64,000 bases of DNA from Microbulbifer celer (GTDB lineage: Bacteria; Pseudomonadota; Gammaproteobacteria; Pseudomonadales; Cellvibrionaceae), in the NCBI RefSeq assembly GCF_020991125.1, contig NZ_CP087715.1, positions 3,339,001-3,403,000 of the forward strand, given 5' to 3'. The translations under genes were made by a program, and so were the position numbers. A model generated the notes under the pieces. It saw only the letters and a list, made by a program, of their open reading frames with translations. It was not told the DNA's origin and searched no databases. This document shows, piece by piece, positions 18,154-27,906 of this stretch; positions within the stretch are counted from its first letter, which is position 1; the number at the start of each line of letters is the position of its first letter.

Positions 18154-18453
18154 CCACGTTCTCACTCATCCTCCGATTTTTCCGCTCGCCGCTTGCCCCT
18201 ACTTACCTGCTTCCGCTTACCTCCTGCCACTTGCAGTGCTCGTTGCTTCTCACCAGCCAACCTCTAGCCCCTGATCGATTCGCGCCCATCTCGCGAACAC
18301 CCGGTTGTCGTGATATAAACTTGGGCCAGAGTTTGTGCGGCATATCACATACTGCCACGCACTTCGTGGGCTTTGTAATCTCAATCACCGCACCAATGAC
18401 CGGTATACACAATCCGCCGGGTTTTGTGCGCACAGTAGTTCAGGGGGGTATCA
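18154..18453. other. Intergenic region before large membrane protein
   Basis: 300 bases without a supported gene. The segment probably carries the promoter for the following gene, whose ATG has a G-rich ribosome site (GGGGGG). Overlapping small open frames have no ribosome sites or recognisable sequence. Confidence 0.4.
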
Positions 18454-20346
18454 ATGGCGTTCGATTACGGATCGATCGACCTGGGTCTCAAGAATCCATT
18501 CAAGACCGAAGGTAAGGTCACCGCGATTCGCGGTGGTGTACAAGCGATGGCAGGCCTGGCGCTGCTGATCTCGGCGGCGGCCACCGTCAAGGATGATGCC
18601 GGCGCAGGCTGGATTCTGATGGCCTTTGGCCTGGTGATGCTCGCAACGGGGATCACCGTGATCACCGGCGGTACCTACGCGATTCTCAGGTACTTCGTTG
18701 GCCGCAACCATCCAACATCGCTGGCGCCCAACTTCAGCCGCTCGGAGAAGAGCACCGCCCGGGAGGAGGCAGCCACTGTCGCGTATAACGCCAAGCAGTT
18801 GGAAGAGATGCTGATCGGGCGTAAGAATGCCACCTTCTCTGAACCCCAGGGGTTCCTGGCGCGCCTGCTGCACACCCTGATGCCCAAACTGCTGTTTATG
18901 CCCTACCCGGTGCGGAACTTCGCCCAGCGGATTTTCGGCGCCTGGACCAGTACCCTGGTCGCCCTTGTGGCCTACGGCTTGGTGGCATTCGTATCCCTGG
19001 CCGGATTCGCAGGTGCCGCCGGCGAGCTGCTGTTCCCGGTATATTCCGTACTGCTGATGGTGTACCTGCTGCTGATCTGGCGGCGCGCGGGCAAGCCCAT
19101 CAATCGCGAGGCGGAGCGCAACATCGAAGCCCTCGGCGGCGGTGCGCTCTCCAGAACCATCACCCAGGCGCTGATACTGCCGGTACTGGCGGGGCTTCTG
19201 GCATCCTGGATACTGAACAGGAGCGAAATCACACCGGCAGAACTGGACGCCTTTATGGCGCAGATTCCGAACCTGAACCCCGGCTTTTATATCGCCGCAG
19301 TATTGCTCCTCGGCGCGGCGGCGAGCGCGCTGGCATTGGTGCTGCTACGTCAGCGGCTGGCAGCCACCGACCCGGTAGCAGAAGTGTCAGAACTGCGGGA
19401 GAACTGGCAGGAATCCGTGCATCCCAATGAGATCTTCATCAATCTCGACAACCTGGTGATGGCCAACCGCCGCTACAAGGAAGTCCCCAACCGTGTCTAC
19501 CGGGAACTGGACCCGCAATTGCAAGAACAGACCGACGGCAAGGGGGGCTTTCGCGGAGAGATGATTCAGGAGGTGCAACCTCGGGTCAAAACCATGGATC
19601 TGGGCGAGACCTTTGCTAAGGCGCGTCTCGCGGCGCTGCTTGGCGGTAACCTGCTCAGCATGATTGCGCTGGCATTCACCGTAATGCTGGCATACCAGTC
19701 AGTGGATATTTACAACTTTATCGCCAGCCCGGCTTCCGGCTCCCTGCAGCAGATTGTCGATAGCGAGCAGATCATCACCCTGCTGGGGCTTTGCATGAGT
19801 GCCCTGCATATCCTGCTGGTGGGTTTTCTACTTAAATCCTTCGGACAACTACTGAGTAATGCAGCGCACCTGCATTACGCCGAAATTCAATTCGAGTCCC
19901 TGCTGGTGTACTTCAAGTGCGAAGGCACCTTTACCGAATCGAGGATTTCCACCGGTACCGGCATTCACGACAGCACCCGCTCGGAAAACACCCTGGTACG
20001 CAGCAGCATCACGCCGTGGGTGGTTGTCTCCCGGATCGTCTCGACAACGTTTGCTTCCACTGGCATGAAGAATCTGGAGCACCCGCGTCATATTCTGGAA
20101 ATGCACCGGGATGATCAGGAGCTGCAGAATATCAAAGAGGATGTGGTGGGCTTTCTGAAAGATCGGGAATCCATCGCCTCGATTACCAGCAGCCGGGATC
20201 TGGGCAATGCCTCTCAGATTCACCAGCTAAACCAGCAGACGCGCGCCATCCCCACCCAGCAGGGCTTGGATCAGGATGGCGAGCAGGCAGGTTACCTTCG
20301 GCGGGAAGAAGAAATATCCCTGCCCGAGCCGGAAAAAGACAAATAA
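18454..20346 (+). CDS. Large membrane protein of unknown function
   Basis: 630 residues, family not recognised. About eight membrane segments: a pair near residues 25-80, a pair near 165-210, a pair near 230-305 and a pair near 390-455. Between them are soluble stretches; the one at 305-385 contains H-P-N-E-I-F-I-N-L-D-N and is well ordered. The C-terminal 160 residues are soluble, with a segment F-E-S-L-L-V-Y-F-K-C-E-G-T-F that looks like a compact domain and a charged tail. No signal peptide. It stands alone between a DUF2059 gene and a convergent transglycosylase gene, so context gives no function. An inverted repeat CGAAACCTG/CAGGTTTCG at 20394-20422 follows it. Confidence 0.85.
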   Translation: MAFDYGSIDLGLKNPFKTEGKVTAIRGGVQAMAGLALLISAAATVKDDAGAGWILMAFGLVMLATGITVITGGTYAILRYFVGRNHPTSLAPNFSRSEKSTAREEAATVAYNAKQLEEMLIGRKNATFSEPQGFLARLLHTLMPKLLFMPYPVRNFAQRIFGAWTSTLVALVAYGLVAFVSLAGFAGAAGELLFPVYSVLLMVYLLLIWRRAGKPINREAERNIEALGGGALSRTITQALILPVLAGLLASWILNRSEITPAELDAFMAQIPNLNPGFYIAAVLLLGAAASALALVLLRQRLAATDPVAEVSELRENWQESVHPNEIFINLDNLVMANRRYKEVPNRVYRELDPQLQEQTDGKGGFRGEMIQEVQPRVKTMDLGETFAKARLAALLGGNLLSMIALAFTVMLAYQSVDIYNFIASPASGSLQQIVDSEQIITLLGLCMSALHILLVGFLLKSFGQLLSNAAHLHYAEIQFESLLVYFKCEGTFTESRISTGTGIHDSTRSENTLVRSSITPWVVVSRIVSTTFASTGMKNLEHPRHILEMHRDDQELQNIKEDVVGFLKDRESIASITSSRDLGNASQIHQLNQQTRAIPTQQGLDQDGEQAGYLRREEEISLPEPEKDK

Positions 20347-20410
20347 GCAGTAAATTCCACCGATGGGAAGGGCGAGCCCGAAAGCAGCTGCTGCGAAACC
20401 TGATCGCTCA

Positions 20411-22660
20411 TCACAGGTTTCGTATACGATTCTTTTGTGCGACGGACAGGTAGCCGAAATACCGCTCTCTGATCTGTCGTACATACTGCACCGGCTCAGT
20501 ACCACGCACATAGCCGAAGCGCGCTTTTTTATAGTACTCCGGCTGTGAGAGTTTCAGCATTGCTTCTTCTACATTGCCAAACCAGAGATCGGGATCTTTT
20601 CCCATTTGACGGGCCAGGTTGCGCGCATCGCGCACATGGCCATGGCCGGCGTTATACGCGGCGAGGGTAAAATAGATTTTTTGATCGAAAGAAAGGGTTT
20701 TGGGGAACCGCTCCTCCAGCCACTCGAGGTAGGAAATCCCGGCTCGAATACCATTCTCGGGCTCGTACAGTTGGCTGATCCCCATCTGTCCAGCTGTCCG
20801 GGGCATCACCTGCATCAGGCCGAGGGCGCCGGCAAACGACCTGGCCTTGGGGTTGAAGCGGCTTTCCTGATACATCTGCGAAACCACCATGCGCCAGTCC
20901 CGATCTGCGGGCACGGCGTGCTTGCGGACAATCGGGTCGAATGGGGACAGCTGATCGGTCGTACGCAGCCGCTCCTGCTGTTTCTTAAGGGTGCGCTTTT
21001 CTTCCTTGAAGTACTTGTTATAGGTAACGTTGAAAAACAGCCCGCGATAATACTGGTTGAGAAAACCATTCAGCTCGCCCAGTAACTCTGGCTGATCGTT
21101 GCGCACCGCCCAGGCGATATCCCGTTCTCCGGAAAGATCTCCAAGCACCGCGAAATCGTCGCGGTAGGTGCGCTCGATGGCGACTAAGTGAGAGTCTGCA
21201 ACGGTATATTCGTACTCGCCCTTCGCCACTGCATCAATCAGGTACTCGGTGGTGGCACCTTCCACCGGCACGATGTCGAGTGGCGCCTCCTGAGCGGCAG
21301 CGAGCGTCTCCAGGCTGGTGTAGTAACTGGTAAAGGGATTGACCGCTACCTTCTGCCCGCTGATGCGCTGGGCGACAGGGACGGTATCGATATCTACCCC
21401 GGGGTCAGGCACAGCCGCAATCAGTTGCTCCGTCACCTGCATATAAGGCCGCGTAAAGGTAAGCCCCTGCGCTTTGCGCGCTTCCGTGACGGTCAGGGAG
21501 GCGGCGATGACATCGCCCATACCGGCATTCAGGGCTTCGGCCAGATCCACGTCCGGGCCGGGGACCACCATGCTCAGGCGCAGTCCGTTGTCCTTGGCAA
21601 AACGCTGCAACAGGTCGTAATCAAACCCCATCAGCTCCCCACGCCACATAAAATAGGATGCGGGATGATTGCGGGTGAGTACCCGCAGAGTGCGACTGTC
21701 TTTTATCTGTGCCCAGTCCCGCTTGGGGCGCTGTTGACGCTGCGTGGCGACAAGATGCTCTTCCGTGAAGTATTCGTTGAGGGCACGTTCGAGCTCTGGG
21801 GCCTCGGTGCGTACCGCCCACGCGATTGCACGGCGATCTTCCAGCAGCGCACGCGCTTGCAGTTCGGGATACGCGGGCAGCAACACTTCTGCGAGATTAC
21901 TGTCAATCACCGTCGCCGGATACGTACCAGCCGCTACCGCAGCCAATAGATCGTCGTGACTGATGGCTTCTTCCAGATACTGGGGCACATACTCCACGCC
22001 TGTATCGGAGAGGTCATTGATCGTTCCCGCAAACGCGCTGCCGGGCCGGAGCGCCACCTGTACCACATCGGCAGCATCCACACTTTGTTCCTCGGATGCC
22101 TTTTTGGACTCTTTCTGACCTTTCTCCCTGGAGGTTACCAACACTTCCTGGACATACTCCAGGGGCCGGGTAAACGCGACCAGAGAAGCGCGCTCGGGAG
22201 TGCGCGAAAAATTGATCGCGATGATATCCCCGCGACCGTCCACCAGTGCCGGTATCAGATCGGCAAAACTGTCCACAAATACCCACTGTGGTTCCAGTCC
22301 GCGATTGCGGGCAAACTTTTCCGCAAGCGCTCGCCATGCATCGCCGGGCAGGCCATCTCGCGGTAATGAATCGTCCTCAAAGCCCCGCGGGGCCAGCAGG
22401 CGCAGTGTGCCGTGGGTAGTAATCGCTTCCAGGTCACCGCGCTCGATATAGTTTTCAAAATCGTTTTCGAGCACGGGCTCCCCGGGATTATCCATCTCCC
22501 GGAGGTCAATTGCGGAGTCTTCAGTGGCAGGCATTGCCCGATCACTGGTGGAGGCGTGGTCGACATCGGAGTCCGATGGACGCTCGCAGCCACTCAATAG
22601 TGTGGAAAGGACGATCAAAACACACAGGACAGGACGCCACAAAGCGATCATTTTTTGCAT
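20411..22660 (-). CDS. Membrane-bound lytic transglycosylase with two solute-binding domains
   Basis: 749 residues. Lipobox L-L-S-G-C puts the lipid anchor at cysteine 25. Two SBP_bac_3 (amino-acid-binding-like) domains follow, about residues 75-305 (begins I-T-T-H-G-T-L-R-L-L-A) and 315-555 (begins I-K-D-S-R-T-L-R-V-L-T), then an SLT lysozyme-like domain from about 575 with catalytic glutamate 599 in Y-Q-E-S-R-F-N-P, then G-L-M-Q-V-M-P and A-A-Y-N-A-G. MltF, the usual form, has one binding domain and about 500 residues. It cleaves peptidoglycan glycan strands; the binding domains are probably allosteric sensors of muropeptides. ATG 22660 was chosen because GGGGAAG is ten bases upstream; 22669 is too close to that site. 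Confidence 0.92.
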   Translation of the reverse strand: MQKMIALWRPVLCVLIVLSTLLSGCERPSDSDVDHASTSDRAMPATEDSAIDLREMDNPGEPVLENDFENYIERGDLEAITTHGTLRLLAPRGFEDDSLPRDGLPGDAWRALAEKFARNRGLEPQWVFVDSFADLIPALVDGRGDIIAINFSRTPERASLVAFTRPLEYVQEVLVTSREKGQKESKKASEEQSVDAADVVQVALRPGSAFAGTINDLSDTGVEYVPQYLEEAISHDDLLAAVAAGTYPATVIDSNLAEVLLPAYPELQARALLEDRRAIAWAVRTEAPELERALNEYFTEEHLVATQRQQRPKRDWAQIKDSRTLRVLTRNHPASYFMWRGELMGFDYDLLQRFAKDNGLRLSMVVPGPDVDLAEALNAGMGDVIAASLTVTEARKAQGLTFTRPYMQVTEQLIAAVPDPGVDIDTVPVAQRISGQKVAVNPFTSYYTSLETLAAAQEAPLDIVPVEGATTEYLIDAVAKGEYEYTVADSHLVAIERTYRDDFAVLGDLSGERDIAWAVRNDQPELLGELNGFLNQYYRGLFFNVTYNKYFKEEKRTLKKQQERLRTTDQLSPFDPIVRKHAVPADRDWRMVVSQMYQESRFNPKARSFAGALGLMQVMPRTAGQMGISQLYEPENGIRAGISYLEWLEERFPKTLSFDQKIYFTLAAYNAGHGHVRDARNLARQMGKDPDLWFGNVEEAMLKLSQPEYYKKARFGYVRGTEPVQYVRQIRERYFGYLSVAQKNRIRNL

Positions 22661-22779
22661 AACTGTCATACTTCCCCATCAATATCCCTGTTGATAGGGG
22701 TAACTGTCGCACAAATGCCGCTGCATTTCGATTTGGTACCCGTCAGCCGGCGACGTCGCTCTCCAGTAACCTGCAGTGA

Positions 22780-23895
22780 TTACCAGAAACGCCCCCAGCC
22801 CATGGCGATGGTGAGACTGTGCGCTTCTTCCAGATCCAAGTCGTCGGTACCCAGAGTCAGGTGCCAGCTGCCGGACTCATTCCGCAATTGCAGCTGCCAC
22901 TCCCCCCTTTCCGGCTCATAGCCCAGATAGGGATTTCCGGGCGCACTTCCCCATTGCAAACCGGGTCGATAGCGTAGAGCGCCATCGAAATATTCAAGGT
23001 CGAGCACCCAGTCAGCACCATCGGTGTACTCAATATAACGAGCCGTGCCGTAAAGGGGCAGAGTCTGGCTGAACTGTTCCAGCTGGCGCGTCCCGGAAAA
23101 CAGCGGGTTCAACTGCACCTTATCTTCCACGTCCCGATCAACACTGTCGAAACTACCGGCGGTGTGCGGTGCCTGCTCCCAATCAACCCGGCTGTACAGA
23201 TCCTGCACCTGAATGCTGAACCTGCGCGCGTTGGTGACATATCCCAACGCCAGATCCAGTGTTACCCCCTTACCGTCCGGGCGCTCAAATTGATGATCCA
23301 GCAACAGGTCCTCGCTATAGCGATAGTCCAGCGCCGCGGTACCGGCAAAAAGGTCGGACTCACCATTGAGCGCCCCGCGCAACTCGCCGACCTGGAAATC
23401 GGATGCCTGCAGCCACGCCGCGGTCGCACCCACAAAGAAGCCACTGGACCACTGCTTGCGGTAGCCCAGAGTTAAGCCGTGCGCCAACAGCTGATTGATC
23501 TCCAGGTAAACCGGAACTTCCCCCTGTATTGCAGGCAGGTTATTTTCATCCCGATAGTAAAGATCCGCCGTACTTTTGTTATAGCGCAGGCTGTAATCAA
23601 ATCGCTGACGATAGCCGATGCTCCAGCTACCATAGTTGGCACTGACACCAATCCGGTTGCGGGTCCAGGTTGCTTCGCCATCCCCGGGCGCCCGATCCCA
23701 TTCATCGGTAAATGTTTTTATTGGCAGTGGCTCACTAAGCGTCCGGCTGGAAAACTCCAATCCGATTGCAGAAGCTTCCTGTGCGACAGACTGCAGAGGC
23801 AGATTCGCCAACGCCAGAAACAGAAAAGGCCACCAGCGGCGGCCTTTTCCATGACGTTGGAAATTGCCCCGCTTAGAGCAGAGTTTCAATTCCAT
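22780..23895 (-). CDS. Outer-membrane-like protein of unknown function
   Basis: 371 residues. A hydrophobic segment W-W-P-F-L-F-L-A-L-A at about 20-35 ending near S-V-A-Q is a signal peptide, though preceded by an unusually long basic leader, so an internal start is possible. The rest is a succession of amphipathic strands with many aromatic residues (W-S-I-G-Y-R-Q-R-F-D-Y-S-L-R-Y, and others) ending W-G-R-F-W, an aromatic C-terminus typical of outer-membrane barrels. No family name is certain. Its start overlaps the end of the upstream lipoprotein gene by 23 bases, so the two are cotranscribed and may function together at the cell surface. Confidence 0.8.
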   Translation of the reverse strand: MELKLCSKRGNFQRHGKGRRWWPFLFLALANLPLQSVAQEASAIGLEFSSRTLSEPLPIKTFTDEWDRAPGDGEATWTRNRIGVSANYGSWSIGYRQRFDYSLRYNKSTADLYYRDENNLPAIQGEVPVYLEINQLLAHGLTLGYRKQWSSGFFVGATAAWLQASDFQVGELRGALNGESDLFAGTAALDYRYSEDLLLDHQFERPDGKGVTLDLALGYVTNARRFSIQVQDLYSRVDWEQAPHTAGSFDSVDRDVEDKVQLNPLFSGTRQLEQFSQTLPLYGTARYIEYTDGADWVLDLEYFDGALRYRPGLQWGSAPGNPYLGYEPERGEWQLQLRNESGSWHLTLGTDDLDLEEAHSLTIAMGWGRFW

Positions 23896-26638
23896 TGTCG
23901 ATCCAGGTAATCACGTAAACACCGTTTTCTTCGGTAAGCGTACCGTAGATGGTGCCATCTTTGGTAATTTCACCAGCGATGGTTTCGTCTTCCTGCACGG
24001 TCAGGATAAATTCCCCACCCTCGCCGTCAGACAGTTCGATGGTATTGCTGCCTTCGCCACTGTAGGGATACTTGACCCGCAGGCTGTCACTACCCCATGC
24101 CAGGCTCAGCACCACATCACCCTGCTCAAAACCTGAACGCTGTACTACCAGCTCCACATCCATGGTCGGCAGGTTGGCGGAGAGTTTACCCGCGGCGTTT
24201 GCGCGGAAGGTGGCTCTGATATAACGACCTTCGGCATCAAAATCCATATCCGATTCATCCAGGTATGCAGTGAGGTTGCCGCTATCCAGGGCGCCAAAAA
24301 TGGATTGGCCGTAATAGTCATTCCACCACTCTTGCGGACCCGCAGCGTACCAACCTTCGCCAGCTACAAATGCTTCGAGGTAGTTCAAAAGATATTGATA
24401 GTCTGCGGTAAAGACAGGGCGGATATCCTCGGCGATACCGGCTTCCTCTGCGGAGATACCCCGGAAGCACTGATCGTGATCCCAGCTCCAGTATCCCTGC
24501 ACTGGATCACTTTCGCATTCGGAATAGTTTGTCACCTCCGGTACCAGGACATTGACCCCCCAAAGTGGAATCGGGCCAGCGAAATCGGGACATGATGCAG
24601 AACCTTCTTTGGTACAGGAAACTTCAATAAAGTGATTGCTGTATCCGTCATACTCCTCTGAATAATGAGAGTATGTAACCGTGGCCCGGTTTCCTGCTTC
24701 TCCATGCACAACAGTGAGGCTGTTGTTTTCTTCATCGTAACTGAAGGTGGTCAGATCTGTACGCTCTGTTCCTTCGGCTACAAACCCAAACTCTCCGGCA
24801 TTGTCGATAGTCAGGGTAATGCCGGCCTCGACAAAGGTTTGCTCCACCTTGTCTGAGAACCTGCCTTGCAACGACAGCTTTTCAGGCAACAGCGGCAGCA
24901 TGTCGTTTTCCGGGTTCAGAGCCCCGAATGCGTCGGACTTGCGAACGTCAAATACTATCGCCCCTTCAAATTTTTTCGCAGCGTTTTCCAGGCTACCTTC
25001 AATCGATGCGCCAATGCTGGCAATCGCAGGCTCGCCTTCCGAATCTTCGGAGAATGGCGCTTCCAGCTCAAGCGTCACCCCGGAAGTATCCGCAATGGCA
25101 AAGGCGGTATCGCCGAGTTCCGCGCGCCCCTGAATGGTCAGCAGATGCTCCGCTGCAGACAGGGCCAGGTCGCCGGGTTCCCCGGTGAGCTCGGGAATGG
25201 TGATGGTGAGGTTCACCGAGACCTGATCGTCCGTGGTATCTGTACTGCCATCCAGGTCGTACACGCCATCGGTCAGCGTCCATACCAGACCGGCGCGACT
25301 GATAGTACCCGTCGGGAAATGAGCCACGAATGCGGCCTCGGAAACGTAGTCCGTGTCTTCACCATATTTTTGCCAAAGGTAACCGGCGGCATCGTTCAGG
25401 TTGGCAGCCGGTGCTTGCAGCGTCGGTTCCACGCCGAATTCCACCGCGGAAATCTGGTTGACGAAAACGTCGCTGACTTCGCTGAACGCGGTAATGACAT
25501 CCTGGACGTCGCTATCCAGCAGGTCTTCCGCCCCCTGCAGCTTCACCACGATGTTGTCCGGATTATAGGTTTCAGCCTCATCGTCCAGTTCGGCGTCGAT
25601 GGCTTCCAGCGCTTCAACGGAAACCTTACGCGCGGTAGCAACCAGCGCTTTTGCCGCATCCAGGTTCGTTGCCAGTTCGCCGCTCAGTTCCACCGGCGGA
25701 CGACAAGTATCACCATCACCGCAATTGTCTGCAATCGCCTGATTGGCACCCTGCTGCGCGGCACCGGCGGCATCCGCAACGCCTTCCAGGTCACTGTTAC
25801 CCGCCTTGGTTGCCTCGGCGACGGTATCGATAGAGTCGCTGATTGCCTGTAATTTGGCAGCGTCTACGATATTGGACGCAAATCCTGCTGCCAGGCCAGC
25901 AATCTCTCCACCTACATCGCCCCCCTCTGCGGCTTCTTCAATCGCCGCATTCAGCAACGCAAACCGCAGCGCCTGCTCATCGGCCTCATCGGCACGGGTA
26001 AGGTCTACCGGAGCAATGGTGCTCGGGTTGGCATCAAGGCCCAGGGTTTCTTTGATGAAAGCGTTGGCAGACTGGATGCCCGCCTGATTCAGCTCGCTAC
26101 CCGCTTTATCAGCAACCAGCGTGGTCAGCGCGGTAATACTGCTGGAGATTTCGGCCGCGGTGTCATCCACAAAGACAACGGACCTCAGCTGGTAATCCAG
26201 TGCATACTGTTCGCCAAACTCGATAGAGCCATCTTCGTCCAGGTCGTTGTCATTTTCCCCGGCGGTACGGCAGGTCGCGGTATCACAGGTAACCAGGGCT
26301 ACACCGTCTGCCGGTGCCGACAGTATGAGCTTGACAGCACCGGTGTACTCGCTCAGTTCAATTGAGTAGCTGCCGTCTTCGGCTGTGGTCGCCGTGCCCA
26401 GAGACTCACCCGTCGCACCGAGCGCCTCAACCACAGCACCGGAGATAATCCCCTTGGCCGCAGTCCCACCAACAGGCACCGGACTACCGTTGCCGCCATT
26501 GTCCCCACCGGAGCCACTGCCGGAGCCGCTACCACTACCGGACGAGCTACCGCCACCATTGTTGGAGCTACCACCGCCGCCACCGCACGCCGTCAATGCG
26601 GCAACGGCGAGGCACAATGCGAGTTTTTTGAACATCAT
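23873..26638 (-). CDS. Large surface-type lipoprotein with EF-hand-like loop
   Basis: 921 residues. The start is ATG 26638, after GGGGAAG, giving a signal peptide with lipobox L-T-A-C (cysteine 18). A Gly/Ser-rich linker of about 40 residues follows, then a carboxypeptidase-regulatory-like beta domain (about 60-115) and a canonical calcium loop, D132-L-D-E-D-G-S-I-E-F-G-E143. The region 150-370 is alanine-rich and helical; beyond about 400 the protein is acidic and strand-rich, with several tryptophans. The lipobox plus low-complexity linker suggests a protein held away from the outer membrane. The reading frame ends inside the following outer-membrane-like gene. Function unknown; calcium binding is inferred from the loop. 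Confidence 0.85.
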   Translation of the reverse strand: MMFKKLALCLAVAALTACGGGGGSSNNGGGSSSGSGSGSGSGSGGDNGGNGSPVPVGGTAAKGIISGAVVEALGATGESLGTATTAEDGSYSIELSEYTGAVKLILSAPADGVALVTCDTATCRTAGENDNDLDEDGSIEFGEQYALDYQLRSVVFVDDTAAEISSSITALTTLVADKAGSELNQAGIQSANAFIKETLGLDANPSTIAPVDLTRADEADEQALRFALLNAAIEEAAEGGDVGGEIAGLAAGFASNIVDAAKLQAISDSIDTVAEATKAGNSDLEGVADAAGAAQQGANQAIADNCGDGDTCRPPVELSGELATNLDAAKALVATARKVSVEALEAIDAELDDEAETYNPDNIVVKLQGAEDLLDSDVQDVITAFSEVSDVFVNQISAVEFGVEPTLQAPAANLNDAAGYLWQKYGEDTDYVSEAAFVAHFPTGTISRAGLVWTLTDGVYDLDGSTDTTDDQVSVNLTITIPELTGEPGDLALSAAEHLLTIQGRAELGDTAFAIADTSGVTLELEAPFSEDSEGEPAIASIGASIEGSLENAAKKFEGAIVFDVRKSDAFGALNPENDMLPLLPEKLSLQGRFSDKVEQTFVEAGITLTIDNAGEFGFVAEGTERTDLTTFSYDEENNSLTVVHGEAGNRATVTYSHYSEEYDGYSNHFIEVSCTKEGSASCPDFAGPIPLWGVNVLVPEVTNYSECESDPVQGYWSWDHDQCFRGISAEEAGIAEDIRPVFTADYQYLLNYLEAFVAGEGWYAAGPQEWWNDYYGQSIFGALDSGNLTAYLDESDMDFDAEGRYIRATFRANAAGKLSANLPTMDVELVVQRSGFEQGDVVLSLAWGSDSLRVKYPYSGEGSNTIELSDGEGGEFILTVQEDETIAGEITKDGTIYGTLTEENGVYVITWIDNGIETLL

Positions 26639-27047
26639 GTTCTTCCCCTGACCCTGATTCTGATTCACCCCAATGGCCCTGTAGACCGAGATACAGCCAA
26701 CGAGGCATTTGTGTTCCAAGGCAGCATTCGCGCGATGCACCCCTATTTTTGTGATGTAGCGCACGCTTTCTGCCAGCGGCAAAGTTTGATCGGTTTACTC
26801 AGGCGCCTCAATAGCTCTTTAGAGCCATTTCTCGGGGCAGCCCAAGATTATCCGATCAGAATTCAGACAAAGGAGACAACAAAGAGGCAATAATTTCCGT
26901 AATTCCATACGGCACACATTTAATGCGACAGCATCGTGCTGGGGAAATAGGAAAGCAGGAGAAACACAGACGGCAGGTTTGCCGTAGAAGGGAACGGAGC
27001 CCGGTGGGTCCGAGCAACCCCGAATCCACCGGCTTCAAACAGCCATT
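26639..27047. other. Intergenic region between lipoprotein and TerC genes
   Basis: 409 bases. On the minus strand the TerC gene ends at 27048, with GCCGGTGG/CCACCGG arms about 20-50 bases after it but no T-run. The remainder is AT-richer and should hold the promoter of the lipoprotein gene. An open frame can be extended from 26638 to 26782 but without a ribosome site. No RNA gene or repeat is recognised. Confidence 0.4.
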
Positions 27048-27803
27048 TTACTCTGACGACTCTTCTCTGATGGGCTTATGCAGTTTTACCGTCTTGGCTT
27101 TCTTACTGCGCATGCGGATATTGAGCATTTCCACCACCACGGAGAACGCCATGGCGAAGTAGATATATCCCTTGGGCACGTGCACATCAAAGCCTTCGAT
27201 AATCAGTGTCACCCCCACCAGAATCAGGAATGACAATGCCAGCATCTTGATGGTCGGATGACGGTCGACGAAATCACCGATGGGCTTGGCCGCAAACAGC
27301 ATCACTGCAACCGCCAGGATAATTGCTATAGCCATAATAGATACGTGATCCACCAGGCCCACCGCAGTGATCACCGAATCCAGTGAAAACACGATATCCA
27401 GAATCGCGATCTGCACCAACACCATACCGAAGGTCGCAGTTTTTACACCACCCGCTTCACCATCGACGCCTTCGAGACTGTTGTGAATCTCATGGGTAGC
27501 CTTGGCCAGCAGGAACAAGCCACCGCCAATCAGGATCACATCGCGACCAGAGATCTCCTCGCCCAAAACTGTAAACCAGGGTTCGGTCAGCCCCATGATC
27601 CAGGCGATGGAGAACAGTAGCCCGAGTCGGGTGACCATGGCCAGGGTCAGGCCAATAAACCGCGCAGGCTCCCGTTGCTTGTCCGGCAGGCGCGCCACCA
27701 GAATGGAAATAAAGATAATGTTGTCTATGCCCAAGACAATTTCCAGCGCCGCCAGGGTGGCGAGGGCGACCCAGGCTTCCGGGCTCGCAATCCATTCGAA
27801 CAT
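27048..27803 (-). CDS. TerC family integral membrane protein
   Basis: 251 residues with about seven membrane segments. The signature L-A-A-L-E-I-V-L-G-I-D-N-I-I-F-I near residue 20 and D-I-V-F-S-L-D-S-V-I-T-A-V-G near residue 140 contribute the paired acidic residues typical of TerC/YgdQ/YoaE proteins. The family is linked to metal-ion export (for example manganese for co-translational metalation) and tellurite resistance; which applies here cannot be told. No neighbouring tellurite operon or yybP-like leader is visible, so a housekeeping metal role is more likely. Confidence 0.92.
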   Translation of the reverse strand: MFEWIASPEAWVALATLAALEIVLGIDNIIFISILVARLPDKQREPARFIGLTLAMVTRLGLLFSIAWIMGLTEPWFTVLGEEISGRDVILIGGGLFLLAKATHEIHNSLEGVDGEAGGVKTATFGMVLVQIAILDIVFSLDSVITAVGLVDHVSIMAIAIILAVAVMLFAAKPIGDFVDRHPTIKMLALSFLILVGVTLIIEGFDVHVPKGYIYFAMAFSVVVEMLNIRMRSKKAKTVKLHKPIREESSE

Positions 27804-27906
27804 GCGGTTCCCTCACGGTTAAGAGTTGGTGTTTATTATCAATAAATGCAACAAGCGGCCCCCACTACCAAGAGAGAACCGCAGTACAGCAAAGAAAGAC
27901 GGCAGT

